Source of the DNA: Pseudomonas sp. CFII64
Lineage (GTDB): Bacteria > Pseudomonadota > Gammaproteobacteria > Pseudomonadales > Pseudomonadaceae
DNA length: 64,000 bases
Direction: 5' to 3'
Assembly (NCBI RefSeq): GCF_000416235.1
Contig: NZ_ATLO01000036.1
Span: forward strand, 62,001 to 126,000
Shown: in pieces, positions 16,796-24,477 of the stretch
How positions within the stretch are numbered: the first letter of the stretch is position 1
Layout: each line of letters opens with the position of its first letter
Program-made: the position numbers and the translations under genes
The notes under the pieces: model-generated
Seen by the model: only the letters and a program-made list of their open reading frames with translations
Told to the model about the DNA's origin: nothing
Databases searched by the model: none

Positions 16796-17698
16796 CTATT
16801 GCGGGTTCCCCGAACGCCTCAGCTCATTTTTTAGCCACTTCGCTAGTGATTGAGCGCGCCCGTCAACGGCACGTTTGGGAACCCACAACGCCAGTTGCGC
16901 CGGGGTTTCACTGAAACCCCACGGTGCCACCAGGCGTCCCGCCTTAAGGTCATCTGCAACCAAGGGTTCAGGTGCAATCGCAACACCCAGGCCCGCAACG
17001 GCCGCTTCCAGCAAATAATACAAATGCTCAAAACCTTGCCCGTATCGCAAATCCTGCGGATCGATGCCGTTTTGCTGTGCCCAGCTGGGCCAGGCTTGCG
17101 GGCGCGATGTGGTTTGCAGCAAGGCCTCGTCGAGTAACGCCTTGGCCGGTGCCTCCCGCATATGCTCAAAGTGCGCGAAACGCGGACTCAAGACCGGGCC
17201 GATCCGTTCGCTGGCCAGTTCGAAGACCTGCATGTCCGCCGGCCATGGCGGTTCGGCAAAAATCAGCAGCGCGTCGAGCCCGGGACGACGCGGATCAAGA
17301 TCGCCTTCCCCAGCCGATAAATGCAGGCGCAGATCCGGCAGCTCGGCATTCAGTCGGCCTAGACGCGGGATGAACCAGCGCGCCAGCAAGCTTCCCGAAC
17401 AACCCAGCACGAACGGCGCCTCTGCACCGCCCTGACTCAATTCAGCGCAGACGCTGCGCAGGCGGTCAAAAGCATCGCTGCTGGCGTCTCGCAGCCGAAC
17501 CCCGGCATCTGTGAGTTTCAGGCCACGTCCGTCCTTGATAAACAGCACCACGCCCAAGTGTTCTTCAAGGACTTTCAGCTGACGGCTGACGGCACCGTGC
17601 GTAACGTGCAGCTGTTCAGCCGCCTGACTGACGCTGTTCAGACGTGCTGTCGCTTCAAAGGCGCGCAAGGCGTTAAGGGGAGGAAGGTCGCGGCTCAT
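16796..17698 (-). CDS. trpI: LysR-type activator of trpBA
   Basis: A 300-residue LysR regulator: helix-turn-helix at about 10-65 (SVSQAAEQLHVTHGAVSRQ) and an effector-binding domain at about 90-295. Its position divergent from trpBA is the classic Pseudomonas trpI arrangement, where indole-3-glycerol phosphate is the co-inducer. No convincing Shine-Dalgarno is visible before the ATG; AGGAAA is too distant. It is expected to bind the 123-bp gap upstream of trpB and repress itself. Confidence 0.95.
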   Translation of the reverse strand: MSRDLPPLNALRAFEATARLNSVSQAAEQLHVTHGAVSRQLKVLEEHLGVVLFIKDGRGLKLTDAGVRLRDASSDAFDRLRSVCAELSQGGAEAPFVLGCSGSLLARWFIPRLGRLNAELPDLRLHLSAGEGDLDPRRPGLDALLIFAEPPWPADMQVFELASERIGPVLSPRFAHFEHMREAPAKALLDEALLQTTSRPQAWPSWAQQNGIDPQDLRYGQGFEHLYYLLEAAVAGLGVAIAPEPLVADDLKAGRLVAPWGFSETPAQLALWVPKRAVDGRAQSLAKWLKNELRRSGNPQ

Positions 17699-17704
17699 GA
17701 TATC

Positions 17705-17721
17705 TGTGAGTTTTCCTGACA
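17705..17721. promoter_or_regulatory. Candidate TrpI operator
   Basis: TGTGAG-N5-CTGACA is an imperfect dyad with the LysR T-N11-A pattern, located 7 bases upstream of the trpI start and about 100 bp upstream of trpB. The place and shape match the TrpI primary site known from other pseudomonads; the weaker activation site cannot be marked with confidence. Confidence 0.6.
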
Positions 17722-17821
17722 GGTTGTGTTGATCTTATCGGTTTTCATCCGGGCTGGCGCTGGTTAAAGTGTGTTCATTGCCGATTCGGCTCCCTCATTC
17801 GCTCAACGACCTGGAGGTCCC

Positions 17822-19051
17822 ATGACCCAGTCCAAATTCAGTGCAGGCCCAGATGCAAACGGCCTGTTCGGCTCCTTCGGTGGCCGCTACGTTGCAGAAA
17901 CCCTGATGCCGCTGGTTCTCGATCTGAACCGCGAGTACGAAGCCGCCAAGGCTGACCCTGAATTCCTTGAGCAACTGGCCTACTTCCAGCGCGACTACAT
18001 CGGTCGCCCGAACCCGTTGTATTTCGCTGAACGCCTGACCGAGTTCTGCGGCGGCGCGAAAATCTACTTCAAGCGCGAAGAGCTCAATCACACCGGCGCG
18101 CACAAGATCAACAACTGCATCGGCCAGGTGCTGCTGGCCATGCGCATGGGCAAAAAACGCCTGATCGCCGAAACCGGCGCGGGCATGCACGGCGTGGCGA
18201 CGGCCACCGTTGCGGCGCGTTTCGGTCTGCCGTGCGTGATCTACATGGGCGCCACCGACATCGAGCGCCAACAGGCCAACGTCTTTCGCATGAAGTTGCT
18301 GGGCGCTGAAATCGTGCCGGTGACTTCCGGCACCGGCACCCTGAAAGACGCCATGAACGAAGCATTGCGCGACTGGGTGACCAACGTCGATGACACGTTC
18401 TACCTGATCGGCACTGTTGCCGGTCCGCACCCGTATCCGGCCATGGTCCGCGACTTCCAGTCGATCATCGGCAAGGAAACCAAAGTGCAGATGCAGGAGA
18501 AGGAAGGCCGCCTGCCGGACAGTCTCATCGCTTGCGTCGGTGGCGGTTCCAACGCCATGGGCCTGTTCCATCCGTTCCTGGATGACGCCAGCGTGGAAAT
18601 CATCGGCGTCGAAGCCGGCGGTCACGGCGTGGACACCGACAAGCACGCGGCCAGCCTGAACGGCGGGGTTCCCGGCGTGCTGCACGGCAACCGCACGTAC
18701 CTGCTGCAAGACACCGACGGCCAGATCACCGACGCGCACTCCATTTCCGCCGGTCTGGATTACCCAGGCATCGGCCCGGAACACGCCTTCCTGCATGAAG
18801 TGAAGCGTGTCGAATACGTCAGCATCACCGATGAAGAAGCCCTCGAAGCCTTCCATCATTGCTGCCTGCTCGAAGGCATCATCCCGGCCCTGGAAACCGC
18901 CCACGCCCTGGCTGAAGCCATGAAGCGCGCCACCAATCTGCGCGACGATCACCTGATGGTGGTGTGCCTGTCCGGGCGTGGCGACAAAGACATGCAAACC
19001 GTCATGAATCACATGGCCGCCGCTGAAAAGAATCAGGAGATCCTGGCATGA
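17822..19051 (+). CDS. trpB: Tryptophan synthase beta subunit
   Basis: A 409-residue PLP enzyme that joins indole and L-serine to make tryptophan. The PLP lysine is Lys95 in NHTGAHKINN; the phosphate-binding loop GGGSNAMG lies at about 236-243, and GLDYPGIGPEH at about 310. I chose the ATG at 17822 with GGAGG upstream, which gives the conserved family N-terminus. The stop codon overlaps the trpA start as ATGA, giving translational coupling. Activated by TrpI. Confidence 0.98.
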   Translation: MTQSKFSAGPDANGLFGSFGGRYVAETLMPLVLDLNREYEAAKADPEFLEQLAYFQRDYIGRPNPLYFAERLTEFCGGAKIYFKREELNHTGAHKINNCIGQVLLAMRMGKKRLIAETGAGMHGVATATVAARFGLPCVIYMGATDIERQQANVFRMKLLGAEIVPVTSGTGTLKDAMNEALRDWVTNVDDTFYLIGTVAGPHPYPAMVRDFQSIIGKETKVQMQEKEGRLPDSLIACVGGGSNAMGLFHPFLDDASVEIIGVEAGGHGVDTDKHAASLNGGVPGVLHGNRTYLLQDTDGQITDAHSISAGLDYPGIGPEHAFLHEVKRVEYVSITDEEALEAFHHCCLLEGIIPALETAHALAEAMKRATNLRDDHLMVVCLSGRGDKDMQTVMNHMAAAEKNQEILA

Positions 19052-19860
19052 GCCGCCTCGAACAACGCTTTGCCCAGCTGAAAACCGAAGGCCGTGCCGC
19101 GCTGGTGACCTTCATCACCGCTGGCGACCCTGGCTACGACACTTCGCTGAAAGTCCTCAAGGGCTTGCCAGCGGCGGGCGCTGACGTGATCGAGTTGGGC
19201 ATGCCCTTCACCGATCCGATGGCGGACGGCGTTGCCATTCAGCTAGCCACGCTGCGCGCGCTGGACGCCGGGCAGACACTGCCGAAAACCCTGAAGATGG
19301 TTGAAGAGTTCCGCGTCGACGACCAGACCACGCCAATCGTGCTGATGGGTTACTACAACCCGATTCACCGGTTTGGCGTAGAGGCCTTTGTCGCCGCAGC
19401 CAGGCAAGCGGGCGTTGATGGCCTGATCATTGTTGACCTGCCGCCTGAGCATGACTCCGAACTGGCGACTCCGGCTCAGGCATCGGGCATCGACTTCATT
19501 CGTCTGACCACGCCAACCACCGACGACGTGCGCCTGCCCCGCGTGCTGGAGCGCAGCTCCGGTTTCGTCTACTACGTTTCGGTTGCCGGTGTGACGGGCG
19601 CAGGTTCGGCCACCACGCAACACGTCGAAGGCGCCATCGAACGCTTGCATCGCCATACCAGCCTGCCGATTTGCGTCGGTTTCGGCATCCGCACCCCCGA
19701 GCAAGCCGCCGCCATCGCGCGTCTGGCTGACGGTGTTGTGGTGGGTTCGGCACTGGTTGATCAGATCGCCAATGCCGCTTCGCCGGAGCAGGCGGTGGAT
19801 GGCGTATTGAGCTTGTGCGCCGCGCTGTCGCAAGGCGTGCGCAACGCTCGAATCGGCTAA
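19048..19860 (+). CDS. trpA: Tryptophan synthase alpha subunit
   Basis: A 270-residue TIM barrel that cleaves indole-3-glycerol phosphate and passes indole through the tunnel to TrpB. Catalytic Glu49 (VIELGMPFTDP) and Asp60 (DG) are present, and GFGIRTPEQA near 210-219 is the phosphate site. It starts in the ATGA overlap with trpB. A strong terminator follows 60 bp downstream, closing the trpBA operon. Confidence 0.98.
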   Translation: MSRLEQRFAQLKTEGRAALVTFITAGDPGYDTSLKVLKGLPAAGADVIELGMPFTDPMADGVAIQLATLRALDAGQTLPKTLKMVEEFRVDDQTTPIVLMGYYNPIHRFGVEAFVAAARQAGVDGLIIVDLPPEHDSELATPAQASGIDFIRLTTPTTDDVRLPRVLERSSGFVYYVSVAGVTGAGSATTQHVEGAIERLHRHTSLPICVGFGIRTPEQAAAIARLADGVVVGSALVDQIANAASPEQAVDGVLSLCAALSQGVRNARIG

Positions 19861-19921
19861 AGGTAAAGTTCCTGATACAAAGGAATCAACGCCCTGGCGC
19901 AGGTTCCAAGTAGTCAGGCAA

Positions 19922-19955
19922 AGGGGTTCAAGGCTGATGCCTTGAACCCCTTTTT
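19922..19955 (+). terminator. Rho-independent terminator of trpBA
   Basis: GGGGTTCAAGGC and GCCTTGAACCCC form a 12-bp perfect stem with a TGAT loop, followed by TTTTT. It lies 60 bp after the trpA stop codon. Confidence 0.93.
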
Positions 19956-19983
19956 GCTGACTTGAATTATCCAGGAGCAACAC

Positions 19984-20493
19984 ATGAAACTGCCGAACCG
20001 TTTGATTGCAGGGCTGGGCATCTTGATGATCAGCGCCAGTCCGCTGTTGCAAGCAGCGCCGCAAGATCAGCGCGGTGACCATGACGATAATCGCCCGGGC
20101 CAGCAACAAGGCCAGGGTCCGCAGAACAATGGCGGACACGATCAGGGCAACGGCAAGAACAACAACAACCGCGGTAACGACAACCGTCCGCAGCAGCAGG
20201 CGCATCAGGACAACCGTGGCGGCAATCGCCCGCCCGAGAATTTTGATGACGTGCGTCACACCATTCAGCAACACCGTGACGTGATCGGCCGAGGCAAGCC
20301 GCTGCCGCCGAACATCCATGTGGTCAAAGGCCATCGCCTGCCACCAGGCTACGGCAAACGCCTCGACGCGCGCTCGCTGCAACACCTGCCGCATTACGAA
20401 GGCTACGAATGGCGCCGCACCGGCACCGACATCGTGCTGATCGCCGGGGGCACCGGGATTGTGTATGCGATTCTGGACGGTGTTCTGAACTGA
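19984..20493 (+). CDS. CigR/RcnB-like secreted protein with an Asn/Gln/Gly-rich linker
   Basis: A 169-residue protein with a signal peptide (cleavage near LQAAP, residue 25). Residues 26-85 are a low-complexity hydrophilic stretch rich in Asn, Gln, Gly and Asp. The C-terminal part has LPPNIHVVKGHRLPPGYGKRL, then YEWRRTGTDIVLIAGGTGIVYAIL, which is the RcnB/CigR family core with a final hydrophobic glycine-rich segment that may insert in a membrane. In Salmonella, CigR is called an anti-virulence factor; the role in Pseudomonas is unknown. GGAG precedes the ATG, and the gene follows the trp terminator, so it has its own promoter. Confidence 0.82.
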   Translation: MKLPNRLIAGLGILMISASPLLQAAPQDQRGDHDDNRPGQQQGQGPQNNGGHDQGNGKNNNNRGNDNRPQQQAHQDNRGGNRPPENFDDVRHTIQQHRDVIGRGKPLPPNIHVVKGHRLPPGYGKRLDARSLQHLPHYEGYEWRRTGTDIVLIAGGTGIVYAILDGVLN

Positions 20494-20509
20494 TTATCTG
20501 AGGCCTCCT

Positions 20510-20633
20510 CGGGGACAATTCCCCTCCTACCGGGTTGCTCGGTAGGACCGGACTTGTCCGGGAAGGCGCCATGTCGGTCGACACAGAGGCCGGATCTGCT
20601 CGCCTTTTCTCGGGGACAAGTCCCTTCTGCCGG
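20510..20633. repeat. Divergent REP-like repeats, GGACTTGTCC type
   Basis: Contains GGTAGGACCGGACTTGTCCG (20541-20560) and two CTCGGGGACA blocks that continue to TTCCCC or GTCCC. The core GGACTTGTCC palindrome differs from the GGCTTTAGCC type used elsewhere in the window. It separates two convergent genes. Confidence 0.65.
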
Positions 20634-20653
20634 GTTATGGAGTATTCATTTCA

Positions 20654-20986
20654 TCAACGCTTGAACATCCCCACATCCAGCGGCCGCACGGCACCCATCC
20701 AGATTGCGTGCTCGGTATGGTCCGCCAGGTCATCACCGGTCAGCGGATGGATCAGCACCACCAAACCCTGCCGATTGAGCGACAGCCACAGCATCAAGTC
20801 CGCGAACTGCCCGTGATCAAAAGCCAGCTGGCAGCTCCAGTCCACATGCGGGCCGACCAGCCGCTCGTGAATCCGCCCCATCTGCACACCAAATCGCTCA
20901 GCCGCCGCCTCACATAAGGCGCGGGCCTGTTCGATGGTGTCTGCGTCGAAATAGACATGGGCGTGATAGCCCTGAATCTCTGGCAT
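20654..20986 (-). CDS. DOPA 4,5-dioxygenase-family protein
   Basis: A 110-residue protein. Conserved histidine motifs GYHAHVYFD (start), GPHVDWSCQL (about 45-54) and LVVLIHPLTGDDLADHTEHAIWMG (about 75-98) match the DOPA dioxygenase family related to fungal and plant DODA-type enzymes. The His residues would bind iron for ring cleavage of catecholic substrates; the natural bacterial substrate is not established. AGGGGAGA precedes the ATG. The gene is divergent from the NAD(P)-binding protein. Confidence 0.88.
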   Translation of the reverse strand: MPEIQGYHAHVYFDADTIEQARALCEAAAERFGVQMGRIHERLVGPHVDWSCQLAFDHGQFADLMLWLSLNRQGLVVLIHPLTGDDLADHTEHAIWMGAVRPLDVGMFKR

Positions 20987-21079
20987 TTACCTGGTCTCCC
21001 CTGGAAATTGGCTGAACGCTGCATACCGCTGCGAGTCTGAATCTTTGCGTGAGTTATCCACAGACCTGGATCAATTCCT

Positions 21080-21700
21080 ATGAAGAATGCAGAAACACCT
21101 GTCATAAAAATCGTCCTGTTCGGCGCGATCAGCAGCCTGGGCAGCGCGCTGATGGCTGAAATGCTGCGCCGTCAGCATGAAGTCATCGCCATTCTCGACG
21201 ACTTGAACGCCCTCGCGCCAAGGCCGGGACTGCGCACCAAAGTCGGCAGCCTGTTCGATGCCGAGCGCGTCAGTGAAAGCATAGCGGGCAGCTCAGCGGT
21301 GATTTGTCTGCTGGATGCCAAGGTCTTGCCGGTCGGCGCTGAACATGACCAGGCTGACCGCGATCTGGATGTTCAGGAACAGACGCGCGCCACGCAAACC
21401 TTGCTCGCCGGCATGCAGCGCATGGACAGCAAGCGCTTGATTCTGGTGAGTGATTTTGCCGACATGGACGACTCCCTGCCAATGTTCCAATCCCTGCGCG
21501 CCAGCGACGTTAGCTGGACACTGGTCAACGCGCCCCAAGGCGTGGCGGGCTTGAGCATCGAGCATTTCAGCCAGGTCAGCAGCAGCCTCGAACCCGGCCT
21601 GGCCGAACCCCTGGAGCGCCTCGCCCGGGTAGCCGCCGGGATCGCCGATGAGTTGCGTCTGAATCTGCATGTACGCGAGTTGGTGAATTTTTTGGTGTGA
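21080..21700 (+). CDS. NAD(P)-binding Rossmann-fold protein (SDR-like, degenerate)
   Basis: A 206-residue protein resembling NAD(P)H-binding atypical SDRs (DUF2867/YwnB-like group). Strand 1 and the glycine loop read IKIVLFGAISSLG instead of the usual GATGxxG, so one canonical glycine position is altered. The segments GSLFDAERVSESIAGSSAVI and SKRLILVSDFADM correspond to the strand 3 and strand 4 regions. No Tyr-x-x-x-Lys catalytic motif is visible, so it may bind a nucleotide without being a classical reductase. An exact DnaA box lies at 21054-21062, 18 bp before the start codon. Confidence 0.7.
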   Translation: MKNAETPVIKIVLFGAISSLGSALMAEMLRRQHEVIAILDDLNALAPRPGLRTKVGSLFDAERVSESIAGSSAVICLLDAKVLPVGAEHDQADRDLDVQEQTRATQTLLAGMQRMDSKRLILVSDFADMDDSLPMFQSLRASDVSWTLVNAPQGVAGLSIEHFSQVSSSLEPGLAEPLERLARVAAGIADELRLNLHVRELVNFLV

Positions 21701-21738
21701 CATTTACAGTTCGCTTGCACCGCGACGCAGCACACAGC

Positions 21739-21838
21739 ATCCCGTAGGACCGGCTTCAGCCGGGAGGGCAGAAGGTCTGACGACGCAACTGTCGCGAATG
21801 TACCGGCTAGCTCCCGGCTAAAGCCGGTCTTACGGGAT
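21739..21838. repeat. REPIN, GGCTTCAGCC/GGCTAAAGCC type
   Basis: Arms at 21739-21766 and 21811-21838 around a 44-base centre; complementary except for a few substitutions (TTCAGCC against GGCTAAAG). It separates two convergent genes. Confidence 0.85.
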
Positions 21839-21870
21839 GTATTCAAACTCAAGGCGGTATTTATCCGGCA

Positions 21871-22821
21871 TCACACCGCAATCGAAGGCAACGGCCGTCC
21901 CGCCAAGTCATCACCGCTGCGCGCTTGTTCGCTGGCCAGCCAATCGACGAATTGCTGTACCACCTGCACCCGGCGTTTGCGTTGCGGCAGGACGACGTAA
22001 TAGCCGAAACCGGAAATCGCCGAAGCGGCAATGGGTCGGCAGAGCAGCGCTTGATCAATTAGCGCGTCGACCAGATGCCGCCAGCCGATGGCCACGCCTT
22101 GCCCGGCAATCGCCGCCTGGATCAACAGCGTGTAGTTGTCGAAGCGCAACTGACCGGGCGCCGGGGCCTGCGGGATGTTCAGGGCGCGGAACACGCCCGC
22201 CCAGTCGAACCAGTTGCTGCTGCCTTCGCCACGCAAGTGCAGCAGCGGAAACTCGCGCAGCACGTCGGTAGGCAGTGGCGGCTCGCGACCGGCCAGCAAT
22301 TGCGGGCTGCACACCGGGAACACTTCCTCGCTGAACAGCCAGCGACTTTCGCCTTGCTTGAAACGCCCGTCGCCAAACAGGATCGCCACGTCGATATCGG
22401 CGCGCAACATGTTGTGCGTGCGTTCGCTGGTGACCAGGCTGACGTCCACATCCGGATTGGCCTTATGAAAGCGGTGCAGGCGCGGCATCAGCCAATAGGC
22501 GGCGAAGGCGAAGTCGGTGGCGACCTGCAACACCTCGTGCTGGCTCTGATGGGTGATCGCGACCAGGCCGCTGTCCATCGACTGCAATCCGGTCTGCACA
22601 TGGCTGAACAGTACTTCGCCCGCTTCGGTCAGTTCGATGCCGCGATAGATGCGGTCGAACAACCGCGTCGCCAGCTGTTCTTCAAGGCGCTTGATCTGCT
22701 GGCTGACGGCGGGCTGCGTGGTGCCCAGCTCGATTGCCGCAGCGGTAAAACTACGCAAACGGGCGGCGGCTTCGAACGCGCGAAGCAGATCCAGCGACAT
22801 ATCACCAAGCGCTTCAAACAT
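21871..22821 (-). CDS. LysR-family regulator of choline-sulfate use
   Basis: A 316-residue LysR protein: helix-turn-helix at about 15-75 (SFTAAAIELGTTQPAVSQQ) and an effector domain at about 95-300. It lies divergent to betC with a 115-bp gap, the standard position for the choline-sulfate responsive activator. Two starts are possible, ATG at 22821 or 22800; neither has a good ribosome-binding site, so I keep the longer one. The likely effector is choline-O-sulfate or choline, inferred from its neighbour. Confidence 0.85.
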   Translation of the reverse strand: MFEALGDMSLDLLRAFEAAARLRSFTAAAIELGTTQPAVSQQIKRLEEQLATRLFDRIYRGIELTEAGEVLFSHVQTGLQSMDSGLVAITHQSQHEVLQVATDFAFAAYWLMPRLHRFHKANPDVDVSLVTSERTHNMLRADIDVAILFGDGRFKQGESRWLFSEEVFPVCSPQLLAGREPPLPTDVLREFPLLHLRGEGSSNWFDWAGVFRALNIPQAPAPGQLRFDNYTLLIQAAIAGQGVAIGWRHLVDALIDQALLCRPIAASAISGFGYYVVLPQRKRRVQVVQQFVDWLASEQARSGDDLAGRPLPSIAV

Positions 22822-22936
22822 AAGCTGGGCTTATCCTAGGTATTGTTTTGCGTGGGCTTTACCTTAAACCCCATGGGTCTCATCCTCAAGCGCAGCACTT
22901 TCGCATAAATATTCACTATGGGATGCCGCGAACTAC

Positions 22937-24442
22937 ATGAAGCGCAAAAACATACTTTTTATCATGGCCGATCAAATGGCCGCGCCGATGTTGCCGTTCT
23001 ACGCTTCATCTCCAGTCAAAATGCCCAATTTGAGTCGCCTCGCCGCTGAAGGCGTGGTGTTTGACGCTGCTTACTGCAACAGCCCGCTGTGTGCGCCATC
23101 GCGTTTCACTCTGGTGAGCGGCCAGCTCCCGAGCAAGATCGGCGCCTATGACAACGCGGCGGACTTCCCGGCGGATGTCCCGACTTACGCGCATTACCTG
23201 CGGCGCCTGGGCTACAAGACGGCGTTGTCCGGCAAGATGCACTTCTGCGGCCCGGATCAACTGCACGGCTACGAAGAACGCCTGACCAGCGACATCTATC
23301 CGGCCGATTACGGCTGGTCGGTGAACTGGGACGCGCCGGACGTGCGCCCGACCTGGTATCACAACATGGCGTCGGTGCTGCAAGCCGGGCCGTGCGTGCG
23401 CACCAATCAGCTGGACTTCGACGAAGAAGTGGTCTTCAAGGCCCAGCAGTATCTGTTCGATCACGTGCGCAACGATGGCGACCAGCCGTTTTGCCTGACG
23501 GTTTCCATGACCCATCCCCACGATCCGTACACCATCCCGAAACCGTTCTGGGATCTGTACAGCGACGACGAAATCCCGCTGCCGGAATTCCAGCCGGATC
23601 AAGCCGATCAGGACCCGCATTCCCAGCGCCTGATGAAAGTCTATGATCTGTGGGACAAACCGCTGCCGGATGACAAGATTCGCGATGCGCGTCGGGCTTA
23701 TTTCGGTGCGTGCAGCTACATCGACAGCAACGTCGGCAAGCTGGTGCAGACCCTTGAAGAATGCGGCCTGGCTGAAGACACGATCATCGTGTTCTCCGGC
23801 GATCACGGCGACATGCTCGGCGAGCGTGGCCTCTGGTACAAAATGCACTGGTTCGAGATGTCGGCGCGGGTGCCGATGCTGGTTTATTCGCCGGGCCAAT
23901 TCAAAGCCGGGCGGGTGACGGCAGCGGTGTCCACCGCCGACCTGTTGCCGACCTTCGTGGCCATGGCTGAAGGTGAACTCAACGAAGGCTTGCCGCTGGA
24001 TGGCCGTTCTCTGCTACCGCATTTGATCGGTGAAGGCGGGCATGATGAGGTGTTCGGCGAATACATGGCCGAAGGCACCAACAGCCCGTTGATGATGATC
24101 CGGCGCGGCGCGTACAAATTCATTTATTCGGAGCAGGACCCGTGCCTGCTGTTCGATATTCATAACGATCCAAAAGAGCGGGAAGAGCTGAGCCAATCGG
24201 CCGCTCACCAGCAACTGTTCAATGACTTCCTGGCCGAAGCACGGGCCAAGTGGGATATACCGGCGATACACCACCAGGTGCTCGCCAGCCAACGCCGGCG
24301 GCGCTTTGTCGCTGAGTCGCTGGCACTCGGCAAGCTGAAGAGTTGGGATCACCAGCCGCTGGTAGACGCCAGTCAGCAGTACATGCGCAACCATATCGAT
24401 CTAGACGATCTGGAGCGCAAGGCACGTTATCCACAACCTTGA
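22937..24442 (+). CDS. betC: Choline-sulfatase
   Basis: A 501-residue type-I sulfatase that hydrolyses choline-O-sulfate to choline and sulfate in the cytoplasm. CAPSR at 52-56 is the formylglycine site: Cys52 must be oxidised by a formylglycine-generating enzyme not seen here. Metal ligands are at MADQ (10-13) and FSGDHGDM (about 287-294). No signal peptide is present, as expected for BetC. The gene begins an operon-like run with an orphan choline-binding protein and a SulP transporter. Its end contains an exact DnaA box (24427-24435). Confidence 0.95.
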   Translation: MKRKNILFIMADQMAAPMLPFYASSPVKMPNLSRLAAEGVVFDAAYCNSPLCAPSRFTLVSGQLPSKIGAYDNAADFPADVPTYAHYLRRLGYKTALSGKMHFCGPDQLHGYEERLTSDIYPADYGWSVNWDAPDVRPTWYHNMASVLQAGPCVRTNQLDFDEEVVFKAQQYLFDHVRNDGDQPFCLTVSMTHPHDPYTIPKPFWDLYSDDEIPLPEFQPDQADQDPHSQRLMKVYDLWDKPLPDDKIRDARRAYFGACSYIDSNVGKLVQTLEECGLAEDTIIVFSGDHGDMLGERGLWYKMHWFEMSARVPMLVYSPGQFKAGRVTAAVSTADLLPTFVAMAEGELNEGLPLDGRSLLPHLIGEGGHDEVFGEYMAEGTNSPLMMIRRGAYKFIYSEQDPCLLFDIHNDPKEREELSQSAAHQQLFNDFLAEARAKWDIPAIHHQVLASQRRRRFVAESLALGKLKSWDHQPLVDASQQYMRNHIDLDDLERKARYPQP

Positions 24443-24450
24443 CTCTGCCC

Positions 24451-24477
24451 AAAAAAACGAAAACATAGGGGAAGTTA
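24451..24477 (+). promoter_or_regulatory. A-rich leader with Shine-Dalgarno before the choline-binding protein gene
   Basis: AAAAAAACGAAAACA is followed by AGGGGAAG, 3 bases before the ATG. A-rich triplet repeats beside a ribosome-binding site are the known form of Hfq/Crc catabolite-repression targets in Pseudomonas. A role here is inferred only. Confidence 0.4.

Noticed and set aside
17795..19012. 405-codon open frame antisense to trpB
   Set aside because: Shadow of trpB; no ribosome-binding site and no motif.
19243..20394. 383-codon minus-strand frame spanning trpA, its terminator and the CigR-like gene
   Set aside because: It crosses the trpBA terminator and two genes with clear products; its Val/Ala repeats are the reverse image of the Asn/Gln/Gly-rich linker.
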